From the NCBI RefSeq assembly GCF_005877885.1, contig NZ_VCHY01000018.1:62001-126000 (forward strand): 64,000 bases of DNA, given 5' to 3'. A program made the position numbers and the translations under genes. This DNA is from Labilibacter sediminis. Its GTDB lineage: Bacteria; Bacteroidota; Bacteroidia; Bacteroidales; Marinilabiliaceae. Below, in pieces: positions 63,286 through 64,000 of the stretch. Positions within the stretch are counted from its first letter, which is position 1; every line of letters starts with the position of its first letter. The notes under the pieces were generated by a model. That model was not told where the DNA came from. It ran no database searches and saw nothing but the letters and a program-made list of their open reading frames with translations.

Positions 63286-63696
63286 TTATTTAGAAGGATC
63301 TTCGCACAATTCTGTTAAAACTCCAAAAGTTGATTTTGGATGCAAGAAACCAATATTTAATCCTTCAGCACCCTTACGAGGAGTCTTGTCAATTACTTTA
63401 ACACCTGCTTCTTGAATTGAAACTAACTTTTCAGCTAAATTTTCAACAGCAAATGCAACATGATGAACACCTTCTCCTTTTTTCTCAATGAATTTACCTA
63501 CCGGTCCTTCTGGATCAGTTGACTCTAACAACTCAATTTTAGTTTCTCCTACTTTAAAAAAAGCAGTTTTTACTTTTTGCTCTGCTACTTCTTCGATAGC
63601 GTAACACTCTAATCCAAATACTTTTTCATAAAAAGGAATAGCCTCGTCTAAACTTTTAACTGCAATTCCTAAGTGCTCAATGTGCGATGGTTTCAT
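63286..63696 (-). CDS. mce: Methylmalonyl-CoA epimerase
   Basis: A 136-aa VOC-fold enzyme with the metal-binding opening HIEHLGIAV, IELLE, the HHVAFAV strand and GVLTELCE at the end. It interconverts (R)- and (S)-methylmalonyl-CoA, so methylmalonyl-CoA made by the mutase can feed MmdA. First gene of the operon, 21 bp before mmdA. Mutase genes are not in the window. Confidence 0.94.
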   Translation of the reverse strand: MKPSHIEHLGIAVKSLDEAIPFYEKVFGLECYAIEEVAEQKVKTAFFKVGETKIELLESTDPEGPVGKFIEKKGEGVHHVAFAVENLAEKLVSIQEAGVKVIDKTPRKGAEGLNIGFLHPKSTFGVLTELCEDPSK

Positions 63697-64000
63697 ATTA
63701 ATTTTGTTTTAATTATTTAACTTACCTATAATTTTTCCACAAAAGTAAGACTTAAAATGTCCTTTTCAGAATTTTACCCCCAAAAAAATAATTGTTTTAC
63801 AACATAACAAACGGCTGTGACAAGTTAAATATCAATAATTTATGACAGCATTCTTTGGTACATTCCAGTCCTGAATTTATTAAAGAATTATTTCTTTAAT
63901 TGTTAATCTTCAGTGTTTTAGAATTATGAACAAGGCCATCTAATTTCAATTTAATAAGACATTTCTCATATGATTTAATCAGGAATAAAAAATCATTATC
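63697..64000. other. Upstream region of the mce-mmd operon, to window end
   Basis: A minus-strand TACTTTTG (63740-63747) fits the -7 consensus, with a 3-of-4 TCTG at 63767-63770 (19-bp spacing), so it is a fair candidate promoter about 44 bp upstream of mce. A perfect 9-bp palindrome ATTAAAGAA-TTAT-TTCTTTAAT lies at 63879-63900. No gene is seen. Confidence 0.45.

Overview
The window is a low-GC chromosomal segment of an anaerobic, fermentative Bacteroidetes, most likely a marine or sediment member of the Marinilabiliales/Bacteroidales. The supporting signs are two SusC/SusD outer-membrane uptake operons, the Bacteroidetes promoter pattern TTTG-N19-21-TAnnTTTG, many SPII lipoproteins, an [FeFe]-hydrogenase maturase (HydG), and a complete Na+-pumping methylmalonyl-CoA decarboxylase operon of the succinate/propionate fermentation route. 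This placement is inference from gene content; no 16S rRNA gene is present, and I saw no tRNA.

Layout. 1-5.7 kb: a truncated hypothetical gene, an APC-type amino-acid permease and a lipoprotein sit among dense small repeats (two families of multi-hairpin elements, a 21-bp tandem repeat, a GC-rich element). 5.7-14.2 kb: four co-directional genes form a flotillin system: an Asp-rich membrane protein with an NfeD/YqiJ-like OB domain, a YqiK-like flotillin, a 1638-aa DUF3686/AAA 'DNA repair ATPase', and a TerB-like protein. 14.2-20 kb: a TPR protein, then a rhodanese/methyltransferase pair that matches the anaerobic ergothioneine pathway (EanB/EanA), then a malic enzyme fused to a phosphotransacetylase-like domain. 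20-25 kb: a secreted protein, HydG, and a BlaI/BlaR-type repressor and M56-peptidase pair.

25-33 kb: a GH13 plus GH31 lipoprotein pair for alpha-glucan breakdown, a TPR protein whose promoter carries the same AACTAA-N4-TTAGTT palindromes as the blaI promoter, and a SusR-like (TPR-TM-HTH) regulator. 33-41 kb: housekeeping genes (ung, ftsK, a LolA-like carrier), a CtlX-like hydrolase, small secreted proteins, and an SO_0444-type metal permease with a C-terminal HMA domain. 41-45.3 kb: late cobalamin genes cobT, cobS, cobC and cobU. Every gap between them holds copies of a ~90-bp imperfect inverted repeat, and a GxxExxY (PD-(D/E)XK-like) nuclease gene sits inside one gap.

45.3-58.5 kb: two SusC-SusD-lipoprotein-lipoprotein operons in tandem. 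Their gene order resembles the four-component oligopeptide importer type, and they end in nearly identical 84-bp tails that still encode the last codons of a lost SusD. 59.4-63.7 kb: mce-mmdA-mmdD-mmdC-mmdB, which turns methylmalonyl-CoA epimerisation and decarboxylation into a sodium gradient.

The points most worth follow-up are the flotillin/DUF3686/TerB module, the repeat arrays around the GxxExxY gene in the cobalamin cluster, the two-promoter BlaI-type regulon, the SusD fossil tails, and the anaerobic ergothioneine pair.
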